A stretch of 30,576 bases of DNA. Origin: Conidiobolus incongruus B7586. Its lineage: Eukaryota > Entomophthoromycota > Entomophthoromycetes > Entomophthorales > Conidiobolaceae. Each line of letters opens with the position of its first letter. Position 1 is the first letter of the stretch. This document shows, in pieces, positions 12,234-23,120 of this stretch. Made by a program: the position numbers and the translations under genes. The notes beneath the pieces are model-generated. The model was not told the DNA's origin and made no database searches. It was given only the letters and a program-made list of their open reading frames with translations. The stretch is taken from positions 1 to 30,576 of the forward strand of contig JNEM01011563.1 of NCBI GenBank assembly GCA_000697335.1, written 5' to 3'.

Positions 12234-12733
12234 GGCCTTATCAACATTTTACCAATCCAAGTCCGAGTGATTTAACTGTTATTCAGCCACTGCATACTTA
12301 TGCCTATATATTTCACTTAGTTACAAGGAGGACTCGGTTCCTCCTTTTTGATCTCACTTTTTTTACCTCTCTCCTTTTTCACACAAATAAATCTTTTGCC
12401 TGCTTTCAAGACCTTTTCTTTTAGTATACTCAAGCAGCTGCTTATAGTCCACTTGAGCGACCTTCCATTATTCATTCTACATTCGTTCCTATTGCTATTT
12501 TGTGGTCCCATCTTTTTAGCATGTCGGATCCTAACGCCGCCATTGTTGCTGCTGGTCTAGTCGCTCTTTACAACGCCCGTTTACAAGTGATCAGGGCCGG
12601 ATAGGCAGAGAACTGATCATCGGTAGTTTACCCCAGCTGGTAGGTGCCATGATTCACAATTCGGCCTACAGAATGGCTGTGTCAGTGTCCTGGATGATGC
12701 TACAACAGCTAATAGCCGTGGCACTATGGCTAA
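12234..12733 (+). mobile_element. GC-rich anomalous block, possible remnant of a retroelement
   Basis: Composition changes abruptly from the AT-rich background to a far more balanced sequence for about 500 bases. A pyrimidine-rich leader with TATA-like sequence (12303-12312) precedes a short frame starting at 12521 (MSDPNAAIVAAG), whose start resembles the beginning of some retroelement gag-like frames; this is only a resemblance. No polymerase, integrase or terminal repeat is visible, so the element, if it is one, is a broken fragment. It directly abuts a tRNA-Asp-like sequence, a favoured insertion neighbourhood of several fungal retroelements. It could instead be a tRNA-linked SINE or a horizontally acquired fragment. 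Confidence 0.35.
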
Positions 12734-12805
12734 CGTTCGATAGTATAGCGGTGAGTATACCCGCCTGTTACACGAGTGACCTGGGTTCAATTCCCAGTCG
12801 GAGAG
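12734..12805 (+). pseudogene. tRNA-Asp-like sequence, degenerate (anticodon GTT in an Asp body)
   Basis: The D arm (TAGTATAGCGG), anticodon loop, T arm and overall length of 72 nt match eukaryotic tRNA-Asp. The T arm is perfect: CTGGG stem, TTCAATT loop, CCCAG stem, which also forms a B-box for RNA polymerase III. The anticodon stem has two mismatches and the anticodon reads GTT where tRNA-Asp has GTC; all three differences are explained by C-to-T or G-to-A changes. The acceptor stem pairs over only about five of seven positions. It may be a dead tRNA gene or the head of a SINE. It is unlikely to serve as a tRNA-Asn, because the body is that of Asp. Confidence 0.7.
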
Positions 12806-12850
12806 TTGTTCAATATCCTCTAGAACCTGAATTTTCAATCAAATTATTTG

Positions 12851-14538
12851 CATTTTTTCCATTTGATTTTCTTTATTATTTTTGCACTTATTTTCATCAA
12901 CAATGATTCATTTTTGATTTTTTGATTGTTTTCTAATTATTTGCTTTAAATTATATACATCATAATCCGTATATTATTACTTTTAATTAAAATATCTTAA
13001 TAAATATTCAAATTTTATTAACAACACTAATACAAGATTCATTTTACCTATTTTTTTAAATGATAATTTGTAATAAACAGATTTGAATAATTTCATATTA
13101 TTTTTGTGTTACTGAATTTTTAAAATATTAAGAAATCCAGGTATATCTATAATTCGGGCCAATATATTAAATAATTTTTTATATACCTTTAATTGGATAC
13201 GAATACGAACAAGTTAGAATTGCATCATAATTATAAACTATCATCACCAAATTGACCCGTATAGAAAATATAAAAACAGGATTTAAGAATGAATATGTTA
13301 AATTGAATCAAATTATAATAAAATCATAGTTGAATTAAAGTTAAATATAATTTCTAATGCATTTTAGGTAATGAGCCTGTCTAAATAGATAAATGCAATA
13401 TATTAATATATCTTTAGAATCCTATTATATACGATCACAAATATTTAAATCTATTTAAAAATTGATACACAATGCTGGAATATTGAAGTTTAAATCGTGA
13501 TATGAAAAATCAGTATATATGCTTAAATGATGAATCAATAAGGGATTGATGAGCCTGATTGGATCACTGGAATATACTCCAATAATCAGTTACCTGATCA
13601 AAATTGAGAATACTGGGTAATTTTATTATATTGAATGGATTGTGCAACTTTAATTAGAAATATTAGTAGAAATTAATTTTTCTGCAGAGTTTTTCTACAG
13701 TTTGAGATAAAATTTCCATTTGATATTTGATTAGATTTTTCCTTTAATTATGAATACAGTATAGATAGATGAATCACAAATTGATTATTTTGCTATTGTT
13801 GACTATTGTTACTCTTAAATAAATCAATTAATTCAAAATTGATGTTTAACGTTGATATTATATTATAAGATCGTAATTTAAAATTAATTGTTTGAATTAT
13901 GTAGACAGTTATGGGTATTTTTTAATTATTATTGGTCAAGAGATTGAGGAATTTTGTGGGAATAATAATACAATATATTTTCCACTCAAATGCTAACATG
14001 ACTAACTGATTTAAATGGAGTCATTTTAAGGTTTTATCATTTAAATTATAATCAATTATTTGTTTTATTTAGCTTGAATTTATATTGATGGATACATAAA
14101 ATTATAATATTGGCATTTTTTCATAGTTATATTTTTTACATTATACAGAACCAAGCAATATCGTTTTACAAACATCATTAATATAAGGGAAAAATGAAAA
14201 GAGAATTGATGAGATTAGATCGATAAATAACTATATAAAGGAAACTTCATCTAAAAATAGAAGTATATTATAACGATAATAAATAAGGTATAATTTAGGA
14301 GAGGAGTAATTACCCATAATTTTAATTTTAGCAATTAATCAAAATAACTGCTCAAATCATGTCAGGTTGATTAATAATTAAATCAGTTAATTAATTTTTG
14401 TGTTTTACTATTTTTTATATCAATATAATTTACTATTAATAAGGTTTATAACAGTCTTCATATAACCATATATTTGGCTTATCGATTATTAGTTTTTAAT
14501 TTTCATTGTTTAATATCTATATTTGATATTATTTAATA
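12851..14538. other. Intergenic region upstream of the ERT1-type gene
   Basis: About 1.7 kb of AT-rich DNA with no supportable gene. The distal part should hold the promoter and 5' leader of the regulator starting at 14539. Confidence 0.5.
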
Positions 14539-16856
14539 ATGGAAAATTTTTCAAAGAATGTTAATAATAATGGAGTTGCAAATAATCAAAATAATGAACA
14601 AAATAGTAAATATATTTTTATTAATATATAAGTTATGATAAAACTAAATTACTGTTTTCAATACTAGATATTAGTTCTAATATCAACCCTCTGTTTTATT
14701 CTAATAATATGATGAATTCTAACTACAATAGAGATAATTTGAATGGAAACAATGGCGGTGATAGCAACACTAACACCCAGGGCTTGAATTATAATCAGAC
14801 CTATACTTCTCAGGTACGTTTGCCTGACTCAGCAAATAGGACTACATTAGCTTTTTCAGATATACATTTATATCCACAATCACATTCGCCCACTCCTATT
14901 CATGTCGATTTGCCCAATGAAAATAAAAAATCTAAAGAGGTAAGATATTTAAATTATTAATAAAATCTGATAATTAACCCAGATTAGCCACGTCCACCAC
15001 CAACCAGCCCTCATTCCGATGCGGATATGGCTTCAAATAACAGTAGCAAGAAAATCGCAGCTGATAACAAATCTGAGACTAAACCAAAAAAGAAGCCTTC
15101 AAAAACTGGCAGACGAAAAGTATCTCAAGGTACTTATAATATTTATATATTTTTCATTTGGTATTTCGCTAACAACTTATTTAAAAGCCTGTGTCTATTG
15201 TAGAAGATCTCATATGACGTGTGACGAATGTAAAATTTAAATTCAATTTTATTATGTATTTTTACCAAAGGTTATATTTTTAGTCAGACCTTGTTCACGG
15301 TGCATTAAAAGAAATATTGGTCATCTGTGTCATAATGAGTCACAGACTCATCATAAAAGTCAAAGTAGTGCACAAAGTAACTCCACTCTGACCAGCACCC
15401 CAAACAACGAAACTCAATCCACTCAACAACCTTCTAACGATGCTAATGCCATGACTAATCCAATCTCAACTCAAATGCAGCAAACACTACCGGTTCCCTT
15501 GACATCAAATAGCTTACCTCCCAACCTTGTTTATCAGCCGCAGTCCATGAATATTTCCGAATCATTTTGTAATCCATCACACTAGTTCACTTTTTTCATT
15601 GACTAATTCTAACTTTAGCTAACTCAATACTAAGCAATCAGTTCAATCCTCTATTATTGAATGAAGCAACACCATTAACATTTTCAAGTCAATTTATGGG
15701 GAATGAATTCAATGTCATCAGGTAATGTTTATCATTAACGCCTTTCACATTAACTATTAACCATTTATCCAAAGTGACTTTTTATTTAATTTCGAATCTA
15801 ACAATCAATTGGGAAACGTTTCTGACACGATGGCAACCAATTCCAATTATGTACCGGTGAATAAGCCTAGAAACCACTTTGAACCAAGTAACAATAAAGA
15901 AAAATTCTTTTTAACAGCTGCCGATCCCAAAGACGGTACTCGTGCGGAAAGGTTAAGGGAAGTCCTCAATGCCAAATATGAAGCAGGTCTTATTAAACCT
16001 TTCAACTATGTTAATGGCTATTCAAAACTCCAGAAGTATATGGACTCTAAGTAATTGTCAAAATAGTTCCAAAGTATAATTTTATTAACTTTTATTCCAG
16101 TATGTCACCAACCAATAGACAAAGAATTTTGAATGTGATTTCAACTTTTCGACCTGCATTCCGTCAGGTAGCACAAAGTTTAACTGATTTAGATCTCATA
16201 TTAGTCGAAGAAGAGTTCGAAAGGCTATTACTAGTAAATTCATTGTTTTATTTATTGGTATAAATTAATTAAATTATATTACTAGGATTACGACAGAGTG
16301 TTTAGTTCTATGGGAATTCCAGCTTGTCTATGGCGCAGAACTGGTGAAATATATAAAGGGAATCAAGAGTTCGCTCATTTAATCGGAATTCCAATTGAAA
16401 AATTGAAAGAGGTAAATGCCAATCAAGTATCGCTGTCATACATTTATAACTTTATTTGTATTTTAGGGCAAAATTTGTATATATGAGGTAATTATTTTAT
16501 TTCATTTTATTGGCTATAATCAAATTGTACTAATTGCACTTTAGTTAATGACAGAAGATTCAGCTGTCAATTATTGGGAGGTACATCATCTTTATTCGCT
16601 TTGTTAATATCTGATATTATAATCCTATGATTAGAAATATGGTAATATTGCATTTGATCCAGGACAAAAAGCGGTCTTATCATCGTGCATCTTCCACCTT
16701 CAAAATGGCCTCAATAGAAAAGAAGATACAGGTTTTATAGGTTCTGGGCCATTACCCACACTTCAGTGTTGCTTTTCGTTTACCATCAGAAGGGACAAAT
16801 ATTCCATTCCAATTGCCATCGTGGGCAATTTTATTCCTCTCAGATCTTCTCATTAG
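14539..16856 (+). CDS. ERT1: Zn2Cys6 transcription factor with PAS-like domain, ERT1/AcuK family, 12 exons
   Basis: Fungal regulator of the ERT1/RDS2/AcuK group, which controls gluconeogenesis and growth on non-fermentable carbon. Exons: 14539-14605, 14668-14939, 14988-15129, 15188-15229, 15284-15568, 15619-15721, 15775-16050, 16101-16233, 16286-16411, 16467-16487, 16545-16580 and 16635-16856; joined in frame they give 574 residues. The N-terminus is Asn/Ser-rich; a Lys/Arg-rich stretch precedes the binuclear cluster at about residues 162-190, seen as ACVYCRRSHMTCDE joined across an intron to RPCSRCIKRNIGHLC, with all six Cys. After a Gln/Ser/Asn-rich linker come the conserved YVNGYSKLQKYMDS segment, the FRPAFRQVAQSLTDLDLILV segment, and the PAS-like region with FSSMGIPACLWRRTG, CIYELM, NYWEKYGNIAFDPGQKAVL and CCFSFTIRRDKY. 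Length and order match the family. The 21-nt and 36-nt exons are unusually small. Confidence 0.94.
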
Positions 16857-17181
16857 TATCTCAGTATTTATTTCAATTCATAAACTTATGGCTTCATTTG
16901 TTTAAGTTATTTAATTTACACCGATAATAAATATAAATTACTAACTTTAATTTTGGATGTATTGTAAATAGAATATAATTAATATTTATTATTAATGAAT
17001 CAGTATGATTTGATAATGTTAACAATATCTATTTATGAAATCATCACTTTCAACTAAATTTTTCTATGTCATTAATTCATCACAGTGAGGTAATTGATTT
17101 AGATACATGACTATAAAAAATGATTTTGATACATTTACAATAAATACTTGAAAAAATTATTAAATCGATTGTAAACATAAA
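16857..17181. other. Intergenic region, ERT1 3' end and Hsp20 promoter
   Basis: About 325 bases of AT-rich DNA. A TATA-like ACTATAAAAAATG lies near 17110-17122, about 60-70 bases before the Hsp20 start. No convincing run of heat-shock elements (alternating GAA/TTC) was seen. Confidence 0.45.
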
Positions 17182-17976
17182 ATGTTTGATATTAATGTAA
17201 CTGATCAAACCAAAAGTTGGTTGAATAGTTTACTACCCAATTCCGATCTCTTTCCATTAAGATCCCAATTTATATTATCTACAGATAATAACTATGTGTG
17301 CCCACCATGTGATATTTACGAAAATTCTACTCATCTAATTGCGCTCTTGGATGTACCTGGATTTAATAATTCCAATATCAACGTTAGAGTGAATGAAAAT
17401 GAAGTTCATTTGACAGGGTTGGTTGATAAAGATCCTAAAAAGTGTTATGTTAATGGGTTTATTTTAGACAAGTTCAATTCTGACTCTATTACCAGGGATT
17501 TGGAAAACATCTTTGATCCTGATCAAGACCAAAGTTACTGGGCTAATCACTTAAAAGAACGCGAGCCGATGACCCAATTAGGATGGTACCGTAAAATCAC
17601 CTTCCCACCTACCTCATTGGCTAATTATTCAGGAACGACTGTTCACACCAATATGGGACTCTTGGTGATTGTAGTGCCCAAGTGGCCTAAACTCAGTCAC
17701 GCAAAAGAAGTTCAAGTCGAACGAGACGTTCCTGAATTAAGCCATAAACCCTCAGATTCGAGTCTCATTACCAACTTGTATGAAGAAACGAAAGAAAAAA
17801 GTGATATTTCTATAAAGGAGGGTTATCCCAGTTTGGATATTTTGGTTGAAGATGAATATGAGGATGAGGATGAGGATGATATGGAAGGTGGGTCTATTTC
17901 CCATGAGGAAGAGGAAAACAAGGAAGAACAGGAGTCATTTGAAGGAGATATTACTAAAGGAACTGTATTTGGATAA
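17182..17976 (+). CDS. Small heat-shock protein (Hsp20/alpha-crystallin) with loop insertion and acidic tail
   Basis: Single-exon gene of 264 residues, longer than common fungal Hsp20 proteins (about 150-220). ATP-independent holdase chaperones of this family bind unfolding proteins as oligomers. The alpha-crystallin domain starts near residue 40 (PPCDIYENSTHLIALLDVPG, then INVRVNENEVHLTG) and resumes near residue 134 (GWYRKITFPP), ending with GLLVIVVPKWP at about residues 162-172. Between the two halves, residues about 83-130 form an insertion much longer than the usual loop. After the domain comes a Ser/Lys-rich linker and a strongly acidic tail (residues about 215-258) with alternating Asp/Glu. 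The tail contains DILVED, a possible I-x-V docking motif. No intron needed. Domain call firm; the effect of insertion and tail is unknown. Confidence 0.88.
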   Translation: MFDINVTDQTKSWLNSLLPNSDLFPLRSQFILSTDNNYVCPPCDIYENSTHLIALLDVPGFNNSNINVRVNENEVHLTGLVDKDPKKCYVNGFILDKFNSDSITRDLENIFDPDQDQSYWANHLKEREPMTQLGWYRKITFPPTSLANYSGTTVHTNMGLLVIVVPKWPKLSHAKEVQVERDVPELSHKPSDSSLITNLYEETKEKSDISIKEGYPSLDILVEDEYEDEDEDDMEGGSISHEEEENKEEQESFEGDITKGTVFG

Positions 17977-18519
17977 GATCTATAATTGCCTCAAAAGTGT
18001 ATCCATATTTTATAATTGTTTGCATAGGAGTGTTATGATTAATATTGAGCCAAATAAATTGATTGTTTGATAGTTTCAATTTAATAATATTTATTAATTG
18101 ATTACTTAGATAAAAAGATAAATATTCAATTTATACAAGTCGTACATTAAAACCAAGAATGAATTTTTTCTATTTTGACTTTCAAGATAACTATATTATC
18201 TTAAAAATTATTAGATAAAATATGAATAATATATTTTATGAATCTCGATATTAAAAAATAAAATAGAGGCGTAGAGTAAATGACATTATAATAAATATCG
18301 ATAAATTTTTAATATTTGTACAATTTTATTCAAAATTGATCTAATCTTGAGTCTAACCTTTAAAATTGGACGGTTTAAACAATAAAGGAAATGCATTTGA
18401 TGAATTTCGTTTTATCACCAGGAATCGTCTAAGTAATAATGATGATCGAATCAGCCAGAAAATATCAAACAGTCTTGTAAATGGATAAAAAAAATTTAGC
18501 ATGATATCGATGAATTGGT
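17977..18519. other. Convergent intergenic region
   Basis: About 540 bases between the ends of Hsp20 (+) and CGI121 (-). AT-rich, no gene seen; it should hold both 3' ends. Confidence 0.5.
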
Positions 18520-19358
18520 TTAGATAGCTTTTGTACTCATTTGCATGGAAATCAATTGATTAACATAATCTAATTTAAACTTTTTGCTTGCATCAAAATG
18601 GTAAATCTAAAAAATTTATATTAGAAATGAAATATAAAGAGTTGATTTAAATTACTTTAGAGATGGATTCAATATTGATAAATTCTTGAGTAATTTCATC
18701 AAAAGATTTTTGGTGAATATTATAAAATTCACCTTCAATTATATTATCTAAATCAGCTCTTAACTAGATCATAATATATAAGATTTAAATTGATTTCGAA
18801 ATAATCATTATTAATGTACCTGATCATCACTTAAAACCAGTTGTTTAGTTGATAGATCGGTTAAGTGGAGTATATAGAGATCTTGACCAGTTTCTGATTT
18901 ATCTTTAGTATCAATACCAAATTCTTGAAAAGCTTGAGAAATCTGTGAAATATTCAAATTAAATGGATATAAAATACTATAGGTTGATGAATATTTACCT
19001 TTGTATGGGGAGCCAAAGAATAAATAATTTCAGCTTCTAAGCTCTTAGTCTTCAATTTATTATTTTTTAGATTAAAAATAGACAAATAGATAGCCAATCG
19101 TAATTGAAAACTTGATAAAATCTAAATTCAAGTCAACCGTTGATATTTAAGAGTATTAACAATATATTAACAATGAATAGTTACATTTTTAGCCTTTAAT
19201 ACACAATATGAGTGTTCACTAGCAATTAATTTTTTTAACACTTTATCAGGATTTTTAACTCTTTTATAACATAAGATTTTCACATCAAAACCGTTATTCT
19301 CTTTATTATTGACATCTTGGTAAATTTGACCCTTTGTATTAATTATAAAGTTATTCAT
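18520..19358 (-). CDS. CGI121: KEOPS/EKC complex subunit Cgi121 (TPRKB), 5 exons
   Basis: Subunit of the KEOPS/EKC complex, which makes the N6-threonylcarbamoyl modification at A37 of tRNAs that read ANN codons; Cgi121 binds the kinase Bud32 and helps recruit tRNA. Exons on the minus strand are 19185-19358, 18999-19121, 18820-18942, 18656-18763 and 18520-18606, giving 204 residues; each exon is a whole number of codons, so all introns are phase 0. Family marks: the N-terminal VKNPDKVLKKLIASE helix, FQLRLAIYLSIFN, the signature KLKTKSLEAEIIYSLAPHTK followed by ISQAFQEFGI, the LYILHL strand, and the C-terminal ISMQMSTKAI, which matches the MSTK ending of human TPRKB. Length is close to that of the family (about 175-200). 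Confidence 0.9.
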
Positions 19359-20270
19359 TACTGATATTATAATATTGTACTTTAGTTAATAATACTTGAT
19401 TTATTAGGTAGATTTGGGATTTGGACGTACTTTGGTTCTATTTAATTAAATAATTCGATTAATGAATTATGGGAATTATCGATTCTGATCTCTATATTTT
19501 GAAATTACTTGCTTATGTTGAATGTACAAGAATAAATATACATTATATCTCAAAAACAATTTAATCTATTTTGAAATATAAAATGAATAAATTAATATGA
19601 TATATAAAACATTGAAAAAGTTTTTATATTTTTTAATTTATATAGTTTATGATTAATATAGTCGATTTTAGCAATAATCAGAATGATTAGGTTGTTATAA
19701 TTTATTTTACCGTATGCCAATACAAATAAATTGAAAATTACATTAATAAAATACTATATGAGTTATAAATAACAATATGATATTTAAAATAGTATAAATG
19801 TTATATCTGTTAATTGTTTACTAACTCATATAACTTAATCTGTCTTATAGAAGATAAAAATTATTGAAATAATTAATTTTCGCTTAAGTGATAATTTTTA
19901 AACTCAGCAAGTTAAGAGAAACTCAAATTATCTTGACTAGGATATTTGAAAAAAATGGTGTCTAAGATCATTACTAAATATTGATAATAACAAAGAACAA
20001 AATATACCGAATTGCGATATTTCCAATTTGACTGAATTGAATAGAATCGAAGATTTTGAAACAGATTTCATCTATATAAAATTATTTAACAATTATTCAA
20101 ATTGTCATATCTAAAACGAATTTTAATGGTTTCTAAATTAAATTCTATATTTGGTAGTATTTAATTACATGAAATGTATACTATATATTGAATCAATTTT
20201 TCATTCAAATAATCAAACTAAACTAGTCTTATAATTGTTTAATTAATATTAGATAGAAATTTAGATCAAT
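19359..20270. other. Divergent intergenic region, CGI121 and secreted gene A
   Basis: About 0.9 kb of AT-rich DNA between divergent genes. No gene seen. The last 100 bases carry the promoter of secreted gene A, listed separately. Confidence 0.5.
20177..20270 (+). promoter_or_regulatory. Promoter and leader of secreted gene A, shared with gene B
   Basis: A TATA-like run (20177-20189) lies about 85-94 bases before the ATG. The last 50 bases before the start align with the 50 bases before gene B at 24007: matching GTCTNNTAATTGTTTA-like and ATAGAANNTTAGANCAAT-like stretches. The duplication therefore included the promoter, and the leader has been kept more similar than ordinary spacer here. Confidence 0.55.
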
Positions 20271-21461
20271 ATGCAATCTGTCAAATTTACTGCCATTGTA
20301 ACCTTATTAATCATAGGAGCTATGTCTCAGGGAGCTAAACCTTTTTCTCCTCATGCTCCTCAATTACCAAACTCTGCCAATGTTGACATGAAGTCCAAAA
20401 TTGATAACATGCCATCTGGAACTGTTCAATCTGCTTCCAAGAATCCGAAAGGAATGAAATTGCCTACCAAAATGATCAAATCAGCATCTACAAAAAACAG
20501 ATCTGCTAATTCCTCTGATTTCAATGAATCTGAATCCAAATCAGAGTCCGAAAGAATCGAAGGATTTGCCACTTCTGATAGCAAATCTGAGCAAGATTCG
20601 ATTGAGAAACCTAAGTCTGAAGAGAAGTTGCCCAAATTAGCCAGGTTATTGAGTTCCGATTCAGTCCCATCCCAGGCATTGATCAATGAAGTTCGTGAAG
20701 AAATCACCAACCATTTGAAAGAAGATCGCGATGATCTCGAGAAAGATATTAAAGCTTTGATGGTACTCTCTCAAGAACAGAATATCGTTGATCAGATGAA
20801 CAAGATTAAACTCGTTGCTCCGTTAGAGCTTACAAACATGCTTCATGCAAGTGGAGTGCCATCAATGAATGCTCCATCTCAAATTGCTAGCCCTTTCTTC
20901 CCATTCTTCGTATCTCCTGATCCTGCTATGGTAGGAAGACCTAGTATTAACTCAATTAACCCCTTTTTCAACCAAATACCAAATACTGAAGAAAGTAAAT
21001 CAAACCCAAATAAGATCAAAGCAAGTTCAGTAAGTCAACCCCATACAACTCCAGAGCCAGGAGAAGGGAAACTTGAGGATGAGCAACCAATAGAAGTATT
21101 TCAACAAGGTGGAGAGCTTGACACAATGAATTTGAATTTAGAGCCTGAGAAAATTCCGGCCTAAGTGCCTCCTTCTATTCCCGCTCCAAGTGCACTATCA
21201 GCTCCGGTATCGTCTGCTGGAGCTCCTCCCGCTCCCGCTCCTGCTCCTGCTCCTACACCTTCATCTCTAGCACCTCCAATTCCTCGAACCGCTCCAGAAA
21301 CACAATCTAGTCCTCCTCAACTTAGTCCTCAGGTACCTACTGCTCCACAGTCACAAGCACCATCTGCGCTATCTTCTCAAAATACATCACCTTCCTCAAT
21401 GCCCACACCACCAGAAGCCAAAGCCGAATCTATAACCACCAAAGGACCAGATGTTGAATAA
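20271..21461 (+). CDS. Secreted protein A, paralogue of B, with in-frame TAA before a conserved tail
   Basis: Family not recognised. The frame opens with a signal peptide (MQSVKFTAIVTLLIIGAMSQ, cleavage likely near residue 20). A Ser/Lys/Pro-rich disordered region follows (20-100), then a helical, charged core (about 120-190) with the stretches KLPKLARLLSSDSVP, HLKEDRDDLEKDIKAL and MNKIKL, and a Pro/Phe-rich segment (FFPFFVSPDP). At 21162-21164 an in-frame TAA ends a 297-residue product; the same frame then continues without a stop for 98 more codons of Pro/Ala/Ser-rich sequence to TAA at 21459-21461. The final residues, ESITTKGPDVE, match the end of paralogue B beyond its own early TAA. Either the product is truncated, or the TAA is read through, or it is a recent CAA-to-TAA mutation. 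No intron removes it. Coordinates span the full frame; the confidently translated part ends at 21164. Confidence 0.75.
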
Positions 21462-21935
21462 ACATCTTACCTGTATTATAGATTTAAATCATTTCTAAAA
21501 TGAAAATAATAAATAGAATTTTTGAAATATAATTTTATTAAAGTTTTATACTTCCATATATTATATAGCTAAAAATTTGACATGTTAACGGTTGAATCCA
21601 AAGTCTGAATATCAATTATCATAGAATGATAATTTCTATTAATTAAAAGAATATTTCAATTCCAATATTTATAAAGTTTAGATGGTTAATTATGTTCATT
21701 CTCTCTTTGTACAGCATTAACAGTGAGAATATTTCATATCAATACATTTATTAGTTCATTATGATAATAATTATTTAAATATTGAGTGAAATTACAATAA
21801 TATTATTATTACCTTGAATTTGAAATAATGGGAAATTTTTTAATTTCTGATTTTTCAAACATATTATTAGTTTGAAATAAATAAATATATACAAAGTTAA
21901 TAGGAAATTATATATTTTTAATATATATATATATA
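21462..21935. other. Intergenic stretch before mariner copy 2
   Basis: AT-rich, about 470 bases, with a TA microsatellite (about 21920-21935) at which the transposon inserted. No gene seen. Confidence 0.45.
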
Positions 21936-23118
21936 TTAGTTTTTTTGATTAAAAAACTAACTTTTTAAAATTAGTTGTTTAATTTAATCATGCTTAAACC
22001 AAATAGTGATCATCAAAAGTCTTTTATTTTAGTATCAGTAAAACTTAACCATAAACCCTCTAAAATTATTCAAAATTTACAAGCAGCTTTTAGTAATGAA
22101 ACATTATCTAAATCAACAATTTATTACTAGGTAAATTACTTTAAGGCTAAAAGAGAAACTATTTAAAACCTGCTAAAATCTAAAAAACCAACTTTAATTA
22201 TTACTTTTTCAATTGTAAATAGAGTGAAAAAATATATTGAAAAGCACTTTTTTATTTCAGCTAGAGAATTATCTAAGTACTTTAATATTAGTTTTACAAG
22301 TATTTTATATATTTTAAAGTTTAAACTAAAATTAATAAATAAAAATATAAAATAGGTACCTTATAATATAACTAAAGCTTAAAAAAAAGCTAGAGTAGCT
22401 ATTGTTAAATAAAACCTATTGAAATATTACCAGAAGCTTAGACTTTTACAGTAAATAATTGCAATTGATGAATCTTGGATCTTTATGTATAATCCTTTAC
22501 CAAAACACAAATCAAGATGCTGGATTAAGCTAAATCAACCCCTTCTACAAATCCCTTTAAATAAACACTTTGTTAATAAACAAATGTTAATTATTACAAT
22601 AGATTATAATGGTATATGCTATTCTTATTTAGTTCTTGAAGGAAAATCAATTAATAGTAAACTATATATTGCTTTTTTAAATAAAAGTATTTTTAATTGG
22701 TGTTCTCAATATAATTTGAGAAAACCTATTATTTTACATGATAATTACAAAATACATAAATCTAAAGCTGTAAAAAACTTTCTAATTAAAAATAACTAGA
22801 AAGAACTACTACATCTAGTATATTCTTTTGATTATAACCTATGTGATTATAATTACTTTAGGCAATTAAAAAACCAGCTTATAGGAAAGAAAATTTCTGC
22901 AAGAAAATTTAATTGGTTTGTGAAATATTAAATTTCAGTCTTTAATAAAAAGAACTGTTTTTTAGGTGTTAGAAGTTTGCTAAAAGTATAGCAAAAAGTT
23001 ATTAATAATAAAAAAAACTATTAAATTTATATTATATATTTATTTTTATATATCATATATTCAAATGTTTATTTATTTTTAATTGCAAAAAATTCCTATT
23101 ATTAAAAATACAAAGTAA
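21936..23118 (+). mobile_element. mariner-type (DD34D) DNA transposon, copy 2, near full length
   Basis: About 1,183 bases flanked by TA on both sides (21934-21935 and 23119-23120), the target-site duplication of Tc1/mariner elements. The ends are weakly inverted: TTAGTTTTT at the left and, read inward from the right, TTACTTTGT. Decay in this copy, compared with copies 1 and 3, is dominated by C-to-T and G-to-A changes. It lies between the two secreted paralogues, in their orientation. Confidence 0.9.
21990..22991 (+). pseudogene. mariner transposase pseudogene in copy 2
   Basis: A single frame of 334 codons, the usual mariner transposase length (about 340), from ATG at 21990 to the terminal TAG at 22989-22991. 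It has an N-terminal helix-turn-helix region, the linker with VPYNITKA (mariner WVPHELT equivalent), IAIDESW carrying the first Asp, LHDNYKIHKSKA with the second Asp, and YSFDYNLCDYNYF with the third. There are 34 residues between the second and third Asp, as in DD34D mariners. Eight in-frame stops, all TAA or TAG, interrupt it. Each sits where Gln or Trp is expected; two can be checked directly against copy 3, which has TGG and CAA there. The longest clean stretch is 22485-22799. Not functional. Confidence 0.9.
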
Positions 23119-23120
23119 TA

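Noticed and set aside
12617-12838. 73-codon minus-strand frame through the tRNA-like region
   Set aside because: It is the antisense of the tRNA-Asp-like sequence and its flank; such frames are common artefacts of tRNA-like DNA.
17846-18070. Overlapping 74-codon frame at the end of Hsp20
   Set aside because: Met/Arg-rich shadow of the GAT/GAG repeats that encode the acidic tail.
20426-20710. 94-codon antisense frame inside secreted gene A, and a similar one at 24162-24365 in gene B
   Set aside because: Both are shadows of the conserved sense frame with signal peptide and paralogue support.
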